64,000 nucleotides of DNA from JAJRPT01 sp965661945 (GCA_965661945.1 CBFIFP010000009.1:1-64000), one strand, 5' to 3'; shown: positions 1-10,090, counted from the stretch's first letter. Notes: generated by a model not told the origin, from the letters alone. Numbers and translations: made by a program.

Positions 1-2755
1 CATCAAATGTAATATTACCACCTGAGTTGATGTATTTTGCATCTTCACTTTGGTTGACTGGTGCGCTAAATACTGGTAAGTATTGTAAGCCCTGTCCAAA
101 TTTTACTCCATAGCCGCTTGGTGAATTTAAGTTGATTGTTACACCACCTTTAATCATTGCTCTGTTTGCTGCTGCTTTCCAAGTCATTGAGAATGTTTCT
201 CCTAACTCTTCATTGAAGCCCAAACCAATTATTGAACTTGTGAAATCCCATGCGGCAGTTTCTTGTGTTCCATCTAAGTTATATTCTGCATCTGTTAATT
301 CAAATGTGATGTTGCCATTCATTCCGAATGTATATAATGCTTCCATTGCGTCTCCGATTGTCTCAAAGTTCTTCGGTTGACCTGCATTTAATGTTCCTAC
401 TGTGAAAACTCCTTGCATTCCATCTTCTACATCAAAGAATCCAACTACTTGGTTGTTTCCTAATAATGTTGCTGCTGGGTCTTCAAATATACTACGGATA
501 CTTGCTTCTATTCTATATCTTCCTGCTTCTCTTATTACAGCTGAAGGGAATTGTATGTCCACTGTATTAAATCTTAAGCCTGCTGGTACATATTCTATCT
601 CAAAATCTTGTACTTTTGCTACTTCGCTTCCGTCTGATACTTTATATATGTATAAGTCTGCTAATACTTCTTGTGCCAAATCTTGCTGACCATGGTTTGC
701 AAATCTTACCATTGGTCTGAATGGTCTGTTTACATATACTCTATCTACATCTGATTCTGGTTCTTCTATTGGAATGATAATACTTTCTGCTACCAAGTCA
801 TGTTGATAAACAAATCTGATTACATAACTATCCGCTACTAACCAACCATCATTTGCATTACCGCCATAAGGTCTTGGTAAAAAGTTATTGTAAGATGAAC
901 CATCAACTGATTGTTGACCATCTCCATTTACATCATATACTTCTACTACTACTGAATAATCTCCAACTACTCTTCCTTCGAATAATTTTGAGAATCCTAC
1001 TGTAAATGTTTCATCTACACCGAATGTCTCAAATCCTGGTAATTGGTCATCATAAATATAAGTATCTGTTTGGATAATTTGGTCTGTGTTCTCATCAATT
1101 CCTTTAATAGTATATCTTACTTTAAATTTATTGATTGGATTTAAACCAATGTTTTTAATATCTGCTTTAACTTGTTTCTGTGAACTTACAATGTGAGTTT
1201 CAAACCAAGGTGCTGATACTGGTTTAGGGTCTTGAATTCCTTGAACTGTTAAATCATAATCTGTTTTGATTGTGAAATTATAAAATAAATCAGTTCCACC
1301 TGCAACAGGGTCTCCATTCTCATCGAAGAAGTTTAATATTACTGAGTATTCACCAGGTGTAAATGTATATAATTCACCTTCATCTAATAAATTACCATTT
1401 CCATCTCTAATGTATGAATCTCTTTGTAATGAACCGTCGTTACCACTAAAACCAGCTTTCCAGAAATATCTATCTACAAGTACATCATTTCCATCAGCAT
1501 CTTTAACAGTTACTTTTCTTGTTGTGATGTCTCTAGGACCTACATTGATAGTTTTATTTCCTGAAGCGTTAGTTGCAATGTAAATTTCATCTCTTGAAGG
1601 TCTTGGTCCTATGATTGAATATTCCATTGTCATTCCATCAGTTGGAGGAGTAACAAATTCTACTTCAGGTTTAGTGTACATTACACCGTTTCTTTCTTCA
1701 TCATTGTATAGTTCTTCAGCAAAAGTAAGTGTTCCTTCATTAGGGAAAGGTATTACTTCAATTCCACCGAAAATTACATCAAAATCAATTATTTGAGTGT
1801 AATAATCGTAAGAATATCTGTTTGGTGAAGTACCATAAATATTATCTAATAGACACGGATCGTCAAAATTTCTTGCGTAAGAACGTTTTAATCTCATTCT
1901 ATTCGGAGAACCAACTACAATACCATCACTTGGAATTTCTACATCAACTTCGTATAATGACCAATAATTATTGAATATACGGTAGTTAAATTCGTAAGTA
2001 CCACTTATGTAGAAGTAACCTCTAAAACAGACTGTATAAGGTGATGGGTTTATTAAAGCAGTATTACATGAATAATCATTGTAGTTAATACTAGGACAAT
2101 AGCTATAATTTTGTCTTCCAGAAGTTGTTGTCCATTTTTGGATTAATTCATCTCCTCTCCAATCAAATTCTTTATCGTCATCCATATCCCAGTACAACCA
2201 AGTGTAATAAGTTGAATTAACATAATCTGCAGATGTAAATTTTAATGTGTAAGTTTTACCAACACTCAAAGGAACTGGTGCCCAAGTTTCACCCTCTACG
2301 GAACCATCTACGTTAGGGTCTGCTTTTACGCCAGGTAATCCACCCCAACCATTATGTTCAGCTTCACCTGTTATATAAATATAACTATAGTAAAAACCAT
2401 TACAATTATCATAAGTCCACTGCCAAAATGGTTCATTTGCTCCTTTTTCATGCCATCCAATCCAGTCTATTCTTGCATACGGATAGAATGAGTAAGATTC
2501 GTACCAATATCCCCAACCTTGATCTGCATAATCACAAATTGCAATACCGGAACCATTTCTCCACCAACCGGTACCATAGTAAATATCCACATCATCACCA
2601 CCATAAGGGTAACAATACGGATTAGTTTCCTCAGTATATTTTGGCAACCAATCATCACAATCTGGCTGACTATATACAGAACTAACTCCTAAAATTAAGA
2701 AAAGCGAAACTATAGAGAATAGCTTTCCTATTTTATTTAGTGTTATATTATTCAT
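1..2755 (-). CDS. Giant exported surface protein, N-terminal part only (runs off left edge)
   Basis: An open frame of 918 codons starts at ATG 2755-2753, preceded by GGAG (2761-2764 on the + strand reads ctcc), and stays open to base 1. Residues 1-29 form a signal peptide ending near SVYSQ, a common Bacteroidota cleavage context. The mature start is rich in Trp, Tyr and Cys. Next come beta-sandwich-like stretches resembling CARDB/Ig modules, and near residues 800-870 a stretch of the kind NAGQPKNFETIGDAMEAL, which in large Bacteroidota surface proteins precedes beta-helix-like domains. The family is not identified with certainty. By analogy with such proteins I expect a T9SS sorting domain at the unseen C-terminus; that is inference. 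Apparent plus-strand ORFs here are antisense shadows. Confidence 0.8.
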   Translation of the reverse strand, partial: MNNITLNKIGKLFSIVSLFLILGVSSVYSQPDCDDWLPKYTEETNPYCYPYGGDDVDIYYGTGWWRNGSGIAICDYADQGWGYWYESYSFYPYARIDWIGWHEKGANEPFWQWTYDNCNGFYYSYIYITGEAEHNGWGGLPGVKADPNVDGSVEGETWAPVPLSVGKTYTLKFTSADYVNSTYYTWLYWDMDDDKEFDWRGDELIQKWTTTSGRQNYSYCPSINYNDYSCNTALINPSPYTVCFRGYFYISGTYEFNYRIFNNYWSLYEVDVEIPSDGIVVGSPNRMRLKRSYARNFDDPCLLDNIYGTSPNRYSYDYYTQIIDFDVIFGGIEVIPFPNEGTLTFAEELYNDEERNGVMYTKPEVEFVTPPTDGMTMEYSIIGPRPSRDEIYIATNASGNKTINVGPRDITTRKVTVKDADGNDVLVDRYFWKAGFSGNDGSLQRDSYIRDGNGNLLDEGELYTFTPGEYSVILNFFDENGDPVAGGTDLFYNFTIKTDYDLTVQGIQDPKPVSAPWFETHIVSSQKQVKADIKNIGLNPINKFKVRYTIKGIDENTDQIIQTDTYIYDDQLPGFETFGVDETFTVGFSKLFEGRVVGDYSVVVEVYDVNGDGQQSVDGSSYNNFLPRPYGGNANDGWLVADSYVIRFVYQHDLVAESIIIPIEEPESDVDRVYVNRPFRPMVRFANHGQQDLAQEVLADLYIYKVSDGSEVAKVQDFEIEYVPAGLRFNTVDIQFPSAVIREAGRYRIEASIRSIFEDPAATLLGNNQVVGFFDVEDGMQGVFTVGTLNAGQPKNFETIGDAMEALYTFGMNGNITFELTDAEYNLDGTQETAAWDFTSSIIGLGFNEELGETFSMTWKAAANRAMIKGGVTINLNSPSGYGVKFGQGLQYLPVFSAPVNQSEDAKYINSGGNITFD

Positions 2756-2824
2756 AACAACTCCATTTAATTTATAAAAAATTCATTTTCTAAGAACAAT
2801 AACAACAATTTTTAAGTTTGGTTA

Positions 2825-2832
2825 CAAAAATA
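2825..2832 (-). promoter_or_regulatory. Candidate -7 element of the surface protein gene
   Basis: The minus strand reads TATTTTTG, matching the Bacteroidota -7 consensus TAnnTTTG, 70 bp before the start codon. No TTG is visible at the expected -33 position, so this rests on one element only. Confidence 0.35.
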
Positions 2833-3169
2833 TTTTTCTTTTTTTTAAAAGTTTTTTTTATTTTAGATAAACACATATATATCAGATTATTAGTTTATAA
2901 TAAATATTTATAATATACCCATTGAATATTTATTTTTTTCGTATTTTGGTTTTTTATTGATAATTATTATCGTTTTTTATTATTTTTTTGGTATTTTTTT
3001 TCTGACTGTCGTTTTTTGTGCGGCTTTATTGAACATTTTTTTTATTTTTTGCTTTATTTCTAAACTATAAACTTTTTAGAGCTTGTTTTGTTACATTTTT
3101 TTATAAAATATTTTTTAATAAATTTAACTTATTTAATAACCTGTTTAAAATATAATCCTTAAAAAAAAA

Positions 3170-3188
3170 GTCTTCCTTAATGGAAGAC
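3170..3188 (-). terminator. Rho-independent terminator of the efflux operon
   Basis: Perfect 7-bp stem GTCTTCC/GGAAGAC with a 5-nt loop, flanked by a run of nine A on the left and five T on the right. Read on the minus strand it ends in a long T run, so it fits the end of the RND gene 58 bp away. Confidence 0.9.
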
Positions 3189-3245
3189 TTTTTATGATTA
3201 TTTAATTTCTTAATAAAAAGAATTTGTATTTTATTTCTAAATAAT

Positions 3246-6200
3246 TTAAGCAATTCGTGGCAATCTGCTAAAAATCATTTTAAAAATTGATACTGGTATT
3301 GAGATTTTCCTATTTCTGAAAAACTTGTATTTCAATTTGATATTGTATTGAATCATATACATAGATGGAACAACAAATAAAGTTAAAATTGTAGAAAATG
3401 ATAAACCAAAAATTATTGCCCATGATAAAGGAGCAAAGAAAGCAGTATTATCATTTCCGTAAAAATTAATTTGTGGGTTCCACTCGGTTAATAGTGTATA
3501 AAAATCAATATTCATACCTGAAGCAAGAGGAACAAGACCAAGCATAGTAGATGAGGCAGTTAATATAACTGGAGTAAATCTTACCGCTCCACCTTCGATT
3601 ATTGCTTTTCTTGTTCTTATTTTTCTCCTCATTAGTTCATCTGTAAAGTCAATAAGTAATATACCGTTGTTAACAACAATTCCAGCCAGAGAAATAATAC
3701 CAACTCCTGTCATAACTATTACAACATCCATACCAGTTAATGCGAGACCTAGAAACACGCCAATTAGAGAAAAAAGAATAGTTGAAAGAATAATTATTGG
3801 CTTAACAACTGAATTAAACATTATAACTAAAGTCAAAACTACAAGCATTATAGACACCCCAAAAGCAAGAGATAAAAAGTTTGTTGTTTCCGCTTGGTCT
3901 TCTTGTTCACCCGTGAATTTAATCTCATAGCCATCTGGTAATTCAAATTTATTTGCTAATTTTTGAATATTTGCTATTATTTCGTTTGCATTATAGCCCT
4001 CAATAACATTAGATGATAAAGTTACTACCCTATTATTGTTTTTTCTATTTATACCACCATAAGAGTTCGCATATTCAACAGTTGCAATAGAGGCAATAGG
4101 AACTTGTCTGAAGGAACCTGTTGGCTCTCTAAATGACAATCTCAAATTCATTAAAGCAGATAAATCGTGTCTTAGGTTTTCATCAAGTCTTAACATAATA
4201 TCATAATCATCTTCGCCAATTGTAAATTTATCTACTTCCTGCCCATAAAGAGCTGTTCTTATAGCGGAAGCTACTTGAATAGAAGAAATTCCCTCTTTGT
4301 TTGCTTTTTCCCTGTTGACTTTTACAATTACTTCGGGTTTGTTAAGTTCCAAATCTGATTTAAGATTTTCAATACCATCTATTCCTGAGGAATCTACAAT
4401 AATACTCCTAAATTTTTCTGATATCTCAGTGAGTTTCACTAAATCATTACCATGAATTTCAATATTAATTGGCTTGCCAGTTGGAGGTCCAGCTTGCTCT
4501 TTCTCAACCTTTAAAGACACTCCAGGCATTCCTTTTACATCATCTCGAATAGAATTTAATATATCCCATGTTGAAGCTCCATTTCTTTTTCCAAACTCAA
4601 CAAAAGAAACTGTTACTTTACCCTGATGTGGTTTTGGATTTCTGTCTGGATCCATAGGGTCGCCAGCACCAATTCCTACATTAGATTGGATAGATTTAAC
4701 AAGAGGGTTATTCTCGCCAACTATTTTAAATACTTTTTCTTCAATTAAATATGTAATAGAATCAGTAACTGAAGCTTGAGTTCCTAATGGTAACTCTAAA
4801 TAAACAATTGCAGAGTTAGGGTCTGGGTCAGGGAAAAAGTCCACTTTAGGTGAGCGTAATCCCATTATGTATAATGATATAAATAACACTACCACTGTAG
4901 CTAAAAGTACAAGAAATGGTCTGGATTTTTGAATTATGTTTGATAATATTTTTCTATATAAATTCATTAAAAATGGTAGTAGTTTTTCTTGGAATGGAGT
5001 TATTAAAAAAGGCACTAATAAAAACTTATTAGTAAAAGCAATTATAATTCCCCATATAATTAAATTTGCTGTAAGTCGCAACCCATCACTATCAGAGCCA
5101 GAAGCAATAATGTGCAATAGGATAGATAACCCACCTAAAATAGCAGAATTTACAAATAACGATTTATTACTTTCTACTTTAACTTTTCCGTTATCCATAA
5201 ATTGCAATGCAAAAACTGGATTAATTACAAAAGCAACAAAAAGTGATGCAGTTAAAACAATAATTAAAACCGCAGGCAAATAAAACATAAATTCACCAAT
5301 TATTCCGGGCCAGAATAACAAAGGAAAAAACGGTGCTACTGTTGTTACAGTACCTGCAAGTACAGGTCCGAAAACCTCTCCAGCAGCAACCCTAGCAGCT
5401 CGTTTAATATCATATCCCTCTTTTGTATGAAGTCGGTAAGTATTCTCAATAACAACTATAGCATTATCTACAACTATCCCCAAACCAAGCAAAAATGAGA
5501 AGGTTACAATTATATTAAATGTAAAGTCCAGTGTTGGTAAAATCATAAAGGATAAAAATGAAGAAAGAGGGACTGCTAAGCCCACAAATACTGCATTTCT
5601 TATGCCCATAAAAAACAATAAAACCAGTGTTACTAGAATAAATCCAATTATTACGGAGTTTACTAATTCATTTATTGAAGTTTTGGTATTAACAGACAAA
5701 TCATTAGTTACAACTATCTCTAAATCCTTAGGAAATTTATTCTCTTTTAATTTAGTAACAATTGCTTCTAACTCAAAAGCTGCTTCAAGTAAGTTTTGAC
5801 CACTTCTTTTTATCACGTTTAAAGCGATTACAGGATTACGATTTAATCTTGCAAAACTTCTTCTATCACTATTTGTAAATTTTATATCAGCAAAATCTCG
5901 AAGATAAAGAGAGTTTCCTTGACTAGCCCTAACAATAATATCTTCTAACTCATCAACATCTTTAAATTCACCAACAACTCTGATAGTTCTTTCAAGTTTT
6001 CCTACATTAATATTACCACCAGCAAGGTTGATATTTTCATTTTTAATTGCATTAGAAATATCAGAAAAAGAGATACCGGCTAATTGCATTTTATAAATAT
6101 CTACATTAATCTGGACTTCTTTTTCTAAATCTCCAATCATATCTACCCTTGTGATTTGCTTCAATTGCTCAGCAGCATCTTGAATCTCCTCGGCATATTT

Positions 6201-6677
6201 TTTTATTTGATCTAAATCAAAAGGACCAGATACATTGATAGATTGAATAGGAAATTCCGAAAAGTCAATTTCTTGAACATTAGGGTCTTGGTCTAAATCA
6301 GTTGGCAAATCACTCATAGCATTATCAACCGCATCTTGAGTTCTACGTTTTGCTACTGTTGGATCAACATTTGTATTAAACTCAACAGTAATAGCAGAAA
6401 AATCTTGAATTGATTTACTTGTTATTTTTTTAACTCCTGATACCGATTTTAATTTTTTTTCAATCTGTCTTGTAATTAAATTTTCAATATCCTCTGGAGA
6501 AGTTCCAGCATAAACTGTCCCAACATATACAGTAGGAATAACCAATTCGGGAAATTGTTCTTTTGGTATGCTATTATAAGCGATTATTCCAGCAAATACC
6601 ATTAGAGTAGTGATAACAAAAATGGTTACTTTATTATTTAATGCCCATTCAGTGGGTTTGAAATTAAATTCTTTCAT
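3246..6677 (-). CDS. RND-family efflux transporter, inner-membrane pump
   Basis: A 1143-residue AcrB/HAE-superfamily pump that should export toxic compounds by proton exchange across the whole envelope together with the adaptor and TolC-like genes upstream. TM1 lies near residues 15-33, followed by the porter domain. TM4 carries VVDNAIVVIEN near residue 402: the first of the two AcrB proton-relay aspartates is present and the second is Asn. TM10 reads VVNNGILLID near residue 1004, where AcrB has the relay lysine; both variants are common in Bacteroidota pumps. It is about 100 residues longer than AcrB because of an insert near residues 500-560 with extra hydrophobic segments. Last gene of the tetR-tolC-adaptor-pump operon (48-bp gap). 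Substrate cannot be read from sequence. Confidence 0.93.
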   Translation of the reverse strand: MKEFNFKPTEWALNNKVTIFVITTLMVFAGIIAYNSIPKEQFPELVIPTVYVGTVYAGTSPEDIENLITRQIEKKLKSVSGVKKITSKSIQDFSAITVEFNTNVDPTVAKRRTQDAVDNAMSDLPTDLDQDPNVQEIDFSEFPIQSINVSGPFDLDQIKKYAEEIQDAAEQLKQITRVDMIGDLEKEVQINVDIYKMQLAGISFSDISNAIKNENINLAGGNINVGKLERTIRVVGEFKDVDELEDIIVRASQGNSLYLRDFADIKFTNSDRRSFARLNRNPVIALNVIKRSGQNLLEAAFELEAIVTKLKENKFPKDLEIVVTNDLSVNTKTSINELVNSVIIGFILVTLVLLFFMGIRNAVFVGLAVPLSSFLSFMILPTLDFTFNIIVTFSFLLGLGIVVDNAIVVIENTYRLHTKEGYDIKRAARVAAGEVFGPVLAGTVTTVAPFFPLLFWPGIIGEFMFYLPAVLIIVLTASLFVAFVINPVFALQFMDNGKVKVESNKSLFVNSAILGGLSILLHIIASGSDSDGLRLTANLIIWGIIIAFTNKFLLVPFLITPFQEKLLPFLMNLYRKILSNIIQKSRPFLVLLATVVVLFISLYIMGLRSPKVDFFPDPDPNSAIVYLELPLGTQASVTDSITYLIEEKVFKIVGENNPLVKSIQSNVGIGAGDPMDPDRNPKPHQGKVTVSFVEFGKRNGASTWDILNSIRDDVKGMPGVSLKVEKEQAGPPTGKPINIEIHGNDLVKLTEISEKFRSIIVDSSGIDGIENLKSDLELNKPEVIVKVNREKANKEGISSIQVASAIRTALYGQEVDKFTIGEDDYDIMLRLDENLRHDLSALMNLRLSFREPTGSFRQVPIASIATVEYANSYGGINRKNNNRVVTLSSNVIEGYNANEIIANIQKLANKFELPDGYEIKFTGEQEDQAETTNFLSLAFGVSIMLVVLTLVIMFNSVVKPIIILSTILFSLIGVFLGLALTGMDVVIVMTGVGIISLAGIVVNNGILLIDFTDELMRRKIRTRKAIIEGGAVRFTPVILTASSTMLGLVPLASGMNIDFYTLLTEWNPQINFYGNDNTAFFAPLSWAIIFGLSFSTILTLFVVPSMYMIQYNIKLKYKFFRNRKISIPVSIFKMIFSRLPRIA

Positions 6678-6725
6678 AAACTTAGTTAGTTTCCTTATTA
6701 ATATTATAATTAATTAATAAAATGA

Positions 6726-7871
6726 TTAATAATTAGAGTAATCTAATATCTGAGTAACCTCAATTTTTGCGTCCTGGCTTACATCATTTGCTCCAAAAGT
6801 AATTAGTAAGTCTTGCTCTTTTAAGCCGAAAATAATTTCAACTTTATCGTTATAATCAATACCAGTCTTAATTATTCTTTTTTCAGTTACATAACTATCA
6901 TCTTTTGATTTTTTAGCGAGGTAAACAAATTCTCTATCGTTATCTCTTTGAATAAGATTAATAGGAATAATAATTGCTTCATCAACAGAATAAAGTGCGA
7001 ATTTTGTAACACAAGACATATTAGGTAGTACTTGTTTTAAATTACTAGGTATTTTAATAATAGCTGTCATTGTTCTATTTTCAGTATTAATAACTTGGGA
7101 AATAGAAGATATTTTCAAAGTTAATGTATCTTTCTCAATATCTGGAAAATACACCAATACCTCATCACCCTTTTTAAAATTACCTATATAATTTTCAGGA
7201 AATTCTACTCTTACTTCTAAATCTGTATTTGAAGATAAAATAGCAACTCCCATTCCCGGACTAACTGCCTCACCAATTTTTGGTGATATATTATCTACAA
7301 TTCCTGAATAAGGAGCTTTAATGTTAAGCATATCAATTTCTTCTTCGATTATTGAAATTCTTTTTTTCATAGTTTCGAAATCATTTTTTGCTTTTAAATA
7401 TTCAATCTCAGAACCTACTTTTTTATTCCAAATTGCTTCTTGTTTTTTATAAATAGTTTCAATAAATTCAAATTGATTTTTTGCTTCTTCTAAGCGTCTT
7501 AACTGCATAGAGTTATCTAACTCTACTAAAATTTGTCCTTTTTGAACATAGTCACCAGGCATTACGTTGATTTTAGTAACAATGCCTGTCATTTTAGGAC
7601 TAACATTTGAACTCTTATTTGAATACACAACTGATTGCATATTTACATACTTAGTAAATTTACTTTTAGAAATAGTCATAACCTCAACTGGAACCTTTTT
7701 ATTTTCTTTTGTGATTCCCATTTTTTGTTCAAGTTTTTCTATTTCTTTATCTATTTTATCTTTTTGCTTTTTAAGTTCTACAAGTTTATTTTGGGGATTT
7801 TCATTTGCTTCATTTGAGCAAGATTGAATTAAAACAGTAAAAACTGCAAATAAAATTAATAATTTTTTCAT
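6726..7871 (-). CDS. Efflux periplasmic adaptor lipoprotein (HlyD/AcrA family)
   Basis: A 381-residue membrane-fusion protein linking the RND pump to the outer-membrane channel. A lipobox ending at Cys18 (LIQSC) predicts lipid anchoring. A charged N-terminal helix (about 28-55) precedes the first half of the lipoyl domain (about 85-118, TGIVTKINVMPGDYVQKGQ), a coiled-coil hairpin (about 120-180), the second lipoyl half (NIKAPYSGIVDNISPKIGE) and beta-barrel and membrane-proximal domains. Lipoyl halves around a hairpin are diagnostic of the family. It lies 22 bp after the TolC-like gene and 48 bp before the pump, so it is co-transcribed. An AAGGAT ribosome site precedes the start. Confidence 0.92.
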   Translation of the reverse strand: MKKLLILFAVFTVLIQSCSNEANENPQNKLVELKKQKDKIDKEIEKLEQKMGITKENKKVPVEVMTISKSKFTKYVNMQSVVYSNKSSNVSPKMTGIVTKINVMPGDYVQKGQILVELDNSMQLRRLEEAKNQFEFIETIYKKQEAIWNKKVGSEIEYLKAKNDFETMKKRISIIEEEIDMLNIKAPYSGIVDNISPKIGEAVSPGMGVAILSSNTDLEVRVEFPENYIGNFKKGDEVLVYFPDIEKDTLTLKISSISQVINTENRTMTAIIKIPSNLKQVLPNMSCVTKFALYSVDEAIIIPINLIQRDNDREFVYLAKKSKDDSYVTEKRIIKTGIDYNDKVEIIFGLKEQDLLITFGANDVSQDAKIEVTQILDYSNY

Positions 7872-7893
7872 ACGATTTATTAAATCCTTAAAT

Positions 7894-9279
7894 TTAGTTT
7901 ATTTTTCCAATTATATTATCATACTCAGCTTTTGCAGATAAGAAGTTAAAAGCAGCATTTAAATAATTTACTGTTGCTTGTCTTAACGCTAAGTCTGCAT
8001 CATTCATTTCCAGTTGAGAACCAACTCCCTCATTAAATCTAACTTGTGATATCTCATAAGCTCTTTTCGCTTGTGAAACGTTAGATTCTGTAGCAGTAAT
8101 TTGTTTTTTAGCATTTTCCATTCTCAAAATCACACTTTCAGTATTGTTTTTCAATGATTGAGTTAAAAGTAACTTTTGCGTTATAGCAATCTGTTTATTT
8201 ATTTGAGCTTTTTCAACTTTAATATTAGTCTGAAATCCATTAAAGATATTCATAGAAAATCTTAAACCAACTTCTGATTGGTCAACTGTAAAAAAGTCCC
8301 AGTTTTGAGATTGACCTAAGACTGTATAATTAGCATACATATTCAATCTTGGTAAATAATCTGCTTTATTTAAATCTACGAAAGCGTCTTGAACTTGAAT
8401 TTGATAATCAACTGCTCTTAAATCTGGGTTTTTAACTAATAGACTTGCTAATGTTTCCTCTAATTCGGGCACTTCAGTATTATTCAAATATTTTTCAAAT
8501 GTATCAATAAGTTCTATATCTTCATAATTATCAAGACCAATCACTAATTTCAAATTATTAATCATATTAATATAATTTGTTTCTGAATTAGCAAGTTCTG
8601 TTTTTAAATTTTCAACTTGAACACCAGCTCTTAATTGGTCATATTCTGATATCATTCCATTTTCATATAAAATTGTAATTTCGTCATACCTTTTTTGAGC
8701 ATTTTCTAAACTTGATTTTACTAGTTCTACTGATTCTTTAGAAAGTATAGTAGAAAAATATGCAAGTTTAGTATTTTTAACTGTTTCTGACTCCTCTGAA
8801 TTCAAAGTCTCCTCTCTTACCTTTTCATAAATAGCTGAACTACCAATTCCGGTAAACACAGTATAATCAAATAACGGCTGAACTAATTCGATATGAGTAT
8901 TAAAGTTATGGTTAGATCCAACCTCAAATGCTTGGTATTCGGAATCTTGCCCGCCTCCAAGCTCTGAGGGGTCTATACCTGAAGACTGAATTAGCCAATT
9001 CATAAGTGGAGCTGGAAACATATCTGCTAATCCTCCACCAACAAATATTGCTTTTGGCTTAATTAACGCTCTATTAAAACTCGCATTTAAATCAAGGCGA
9101 GGCATAGCAAAACCATACGCTTCTGATACCTCTTTTTGAGCTGTTTCTAAATTATATCGTGCAATTTTTACATTATGATTATTTTCAAGTGCCGTTGCTA
9201 TAGCGCTATTTAAATCATAATTTGTTTTTCCTTTTGCAATAAATCCAAAAAGCAGAAATACTAAAACCATTTTTTTCAT
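7894..9279 (-). CDS. TolC-family outer-membrane efflux channel
   Basis: A 461-residue outer membrane efflux protein. After a signal peptide (FLLFGFIAKGKT), the mature start YDLNSAIATALENNHNVKIARYNL is the typical first OEP helix. A second copy of the helical pattern begins near residues 270-290 (LVKNPDLRAVDYQIQVQDAFV), giving the internal duplication expected of TolC. Trimers form a barrel and a periplasmic tunnel that receives substrate from the pump-adaptor pair encoded downstream. The gap to the TetR gene is 33 bp and to the adaptor gene 22 bp, consistent with one transcript. Confidence 0.93.
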   Translation of the reverse strand: MKKMVLVFLLFGFIAKGKTNYDLNSAIATALENNHNVKIARYNLETAQKEVSEAYGFAMPRLDLNASFNRALIKPKAIFVGGGLADMFPAPLMNWLIQSSGIDPSELGGGQDSEYQAFEVGSNHNFNTHIELVQPLFDYTVFTGIGSSAIYEKVREETLNSEESETVKNTKLAYFSTILSKESVELVKSSLENAQKRYDEITILYENGMISEYDQLRAGVQVENLKTELANSETNYINMINNLKLVIGLDNYEDIELIDTFEKYLNNTEVPELEETLASLLVKNPDLRAVDYQIQVQDAFVDLNKADYLPRLNMYANYTVLGQSQNWDFFTVDQSEVGLRFSMNIFNGFQTNIKVEKAQINKQIAITQKLLLTQSLKNNTESVILRMENAKKQITATESNVSQAKRAYEISQVRFNEGVGSQLEMNDADLALRQATVNYLNAAFNFLSAKAEYDNIIGKIN

Positions 9280-9312
9280 AATAAAATTTTTTAATATAAA
9301 GTTTATAATTAT

Positions 9313-9918
9313 TTATTTAATTTTCTTTCTAAAATCTTTAATTCCTTCATCTGTAAGAATCCCAGACATAAGAATTTCATAAATTTGTTCTAATGCTTGA
9401 AAAGAAGAAAGTGATAAATCAGCCAAAACATCAGGTCTTATTACTGAATGTAAAATAGCAAAATACAACATATAATAAATATTTTTATTGATATCTGATT
9501 TTATCATCCCATCTCGGATTCCTAATTCCCAGATTTTATCAAAATAACGCCTTCTTTCTTTTTCTAAGTCATGACTGCAAGACCAAACACTATGAGCATA
9601 CTTTCTAATATCATTCATGAATTTTGGGCTAAGTTTCTTATGATGTTTATTTACTATTTCAAACAAATTCTTTAATTGTTCAAAAAAATGGAACTCATCA
9701 TTCTCAACCATCTTATCTAATACTTCTTTACTTTCTTTATTTATTTGCTTAAATATATTTTCAGCTATTGTTTCAAAAAGTTCTTTTTTAGAAGAAAAAT
9801 GCTCGTATAAAGTCTTTTTACTTATTCCCAAATCTCTGCATAAATCATCCATATTGAAACTGGAATACCCAACTTCAATAAATTTATCACTAGCTACTAT
9901 TAAAATTCTTTCTTTCAT
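9313..9918 (-). CDS. TetR/AcrR-family repressor of the efflux operon
   Basis: A 201-residue regulator with an N-terminal TetR helix-turn-helix at about residues 18-45 (NMDDLCRDLGISKKTLYEHF, then SSKKELFE), a highly conserved segment. The rest is an all-helical ligand-binding and dimer domain with no recognisable ligand signature. It is the first gene of the efflux operon, so autoregulation and induction by an exported compound are likely (inference). A near-perfect dyad 40-63 bp before its start is a candidate operator, listed separately. Confidence 0.92.
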   Translation of the reverse strand: MKERILIVASDKFIEVGYSSFNMDDLCRDLGISKKTLYEHFSSKKELFETIAENIFKQINKESKEVLDKMVENDEFHFFEQLKNLFEIVNKHHKKLSPKFMNDIRKYAHSVWSCSHDLEKERRRYFDKIWELGIRDGMIKSDINKNIYYMLYFAILHSVIRPDVLADLSLSSFQALEQIYEILMSGILTDEGIKDFRKKIK

Positions 9919-9957
9919 TTATATCGATTTTTGTAAAGTGAACTATGTATAATTTGA

Positions 9958-9981
9958 AAACTTTCAAAATTTTTAAAGTTT
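9958..9981 (-). promoter_or_regulatory. Candidate TetR operator
   Basis: A 24-bp dyad with outer arms AAACTTT (9958-9964) and AAAGTTT (9975-9981) and an inner AAAATTTT; only one base pair is mismatched. It begins about 7 bp downstream of a minus-strand TAATTTTG element, so bound repressor would sit across the start of transcription. A+T richness makes chance dyads more likely here, hence the modest score. Confidence 0.42.
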
Positions 9982-9987
9982 ACGAAG

Positions 9988-9995
9988 CAAAATTA
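9988..9995 (-). promoter_or_regulatory. Candidate -7 element of the efflux operon
   Basis: The minus strand reads TAATTTTG, an exact Bacteroidota -7 motif, 70 bp before the tetR start codon. No clear -33 TTG is seen. Confidence 0.45.
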
Positions 9996-10011
9996 AAGAA
10001 GTTTCATAAAA

Positions 10012-10044
10012 AAAACTCTTCTTTAATTTCTAAAGAAGAGTTTT
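10012..10044 (-). terminator. Terminator of the superoxide dismutase gene
   Basis: A perfect 14-bp stem (10012-10025 with 10031-10044) around a 5-nt loop. On the minus strand the second arm ends in TTTT and is followed by more T, placing a strong intrinsic terminator 46 bp after the sod stop codon. Confidence 0.93.
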
Positions 10045-10090
10045 AATAAATGCTATATAATTTTTAAAAAGTGACTATCAAAATGAATAA

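Larger units (their letters stand above)
2756..3245. other. Intergenic region, 490 bp, between the surface protein and the efflux operon
   Basis: Extremely T-rich on the + strand. It holds the leader and probable promoter of the minus-strand surface protein at its left end and the terminator of the efflux operon near its right end. I see no ORF with a plausible start, no RNA gene and no repeat family member. Confidence 0.6.

Noticed and set aside
132..1796. Plus-strand ORFs of 60-95 codons at the left edge and at 2428-2625
   Set aside because: They are antisense to the continuous minus-strand reading frame of the surface protein and lack ribosome sites and domain-like composition.
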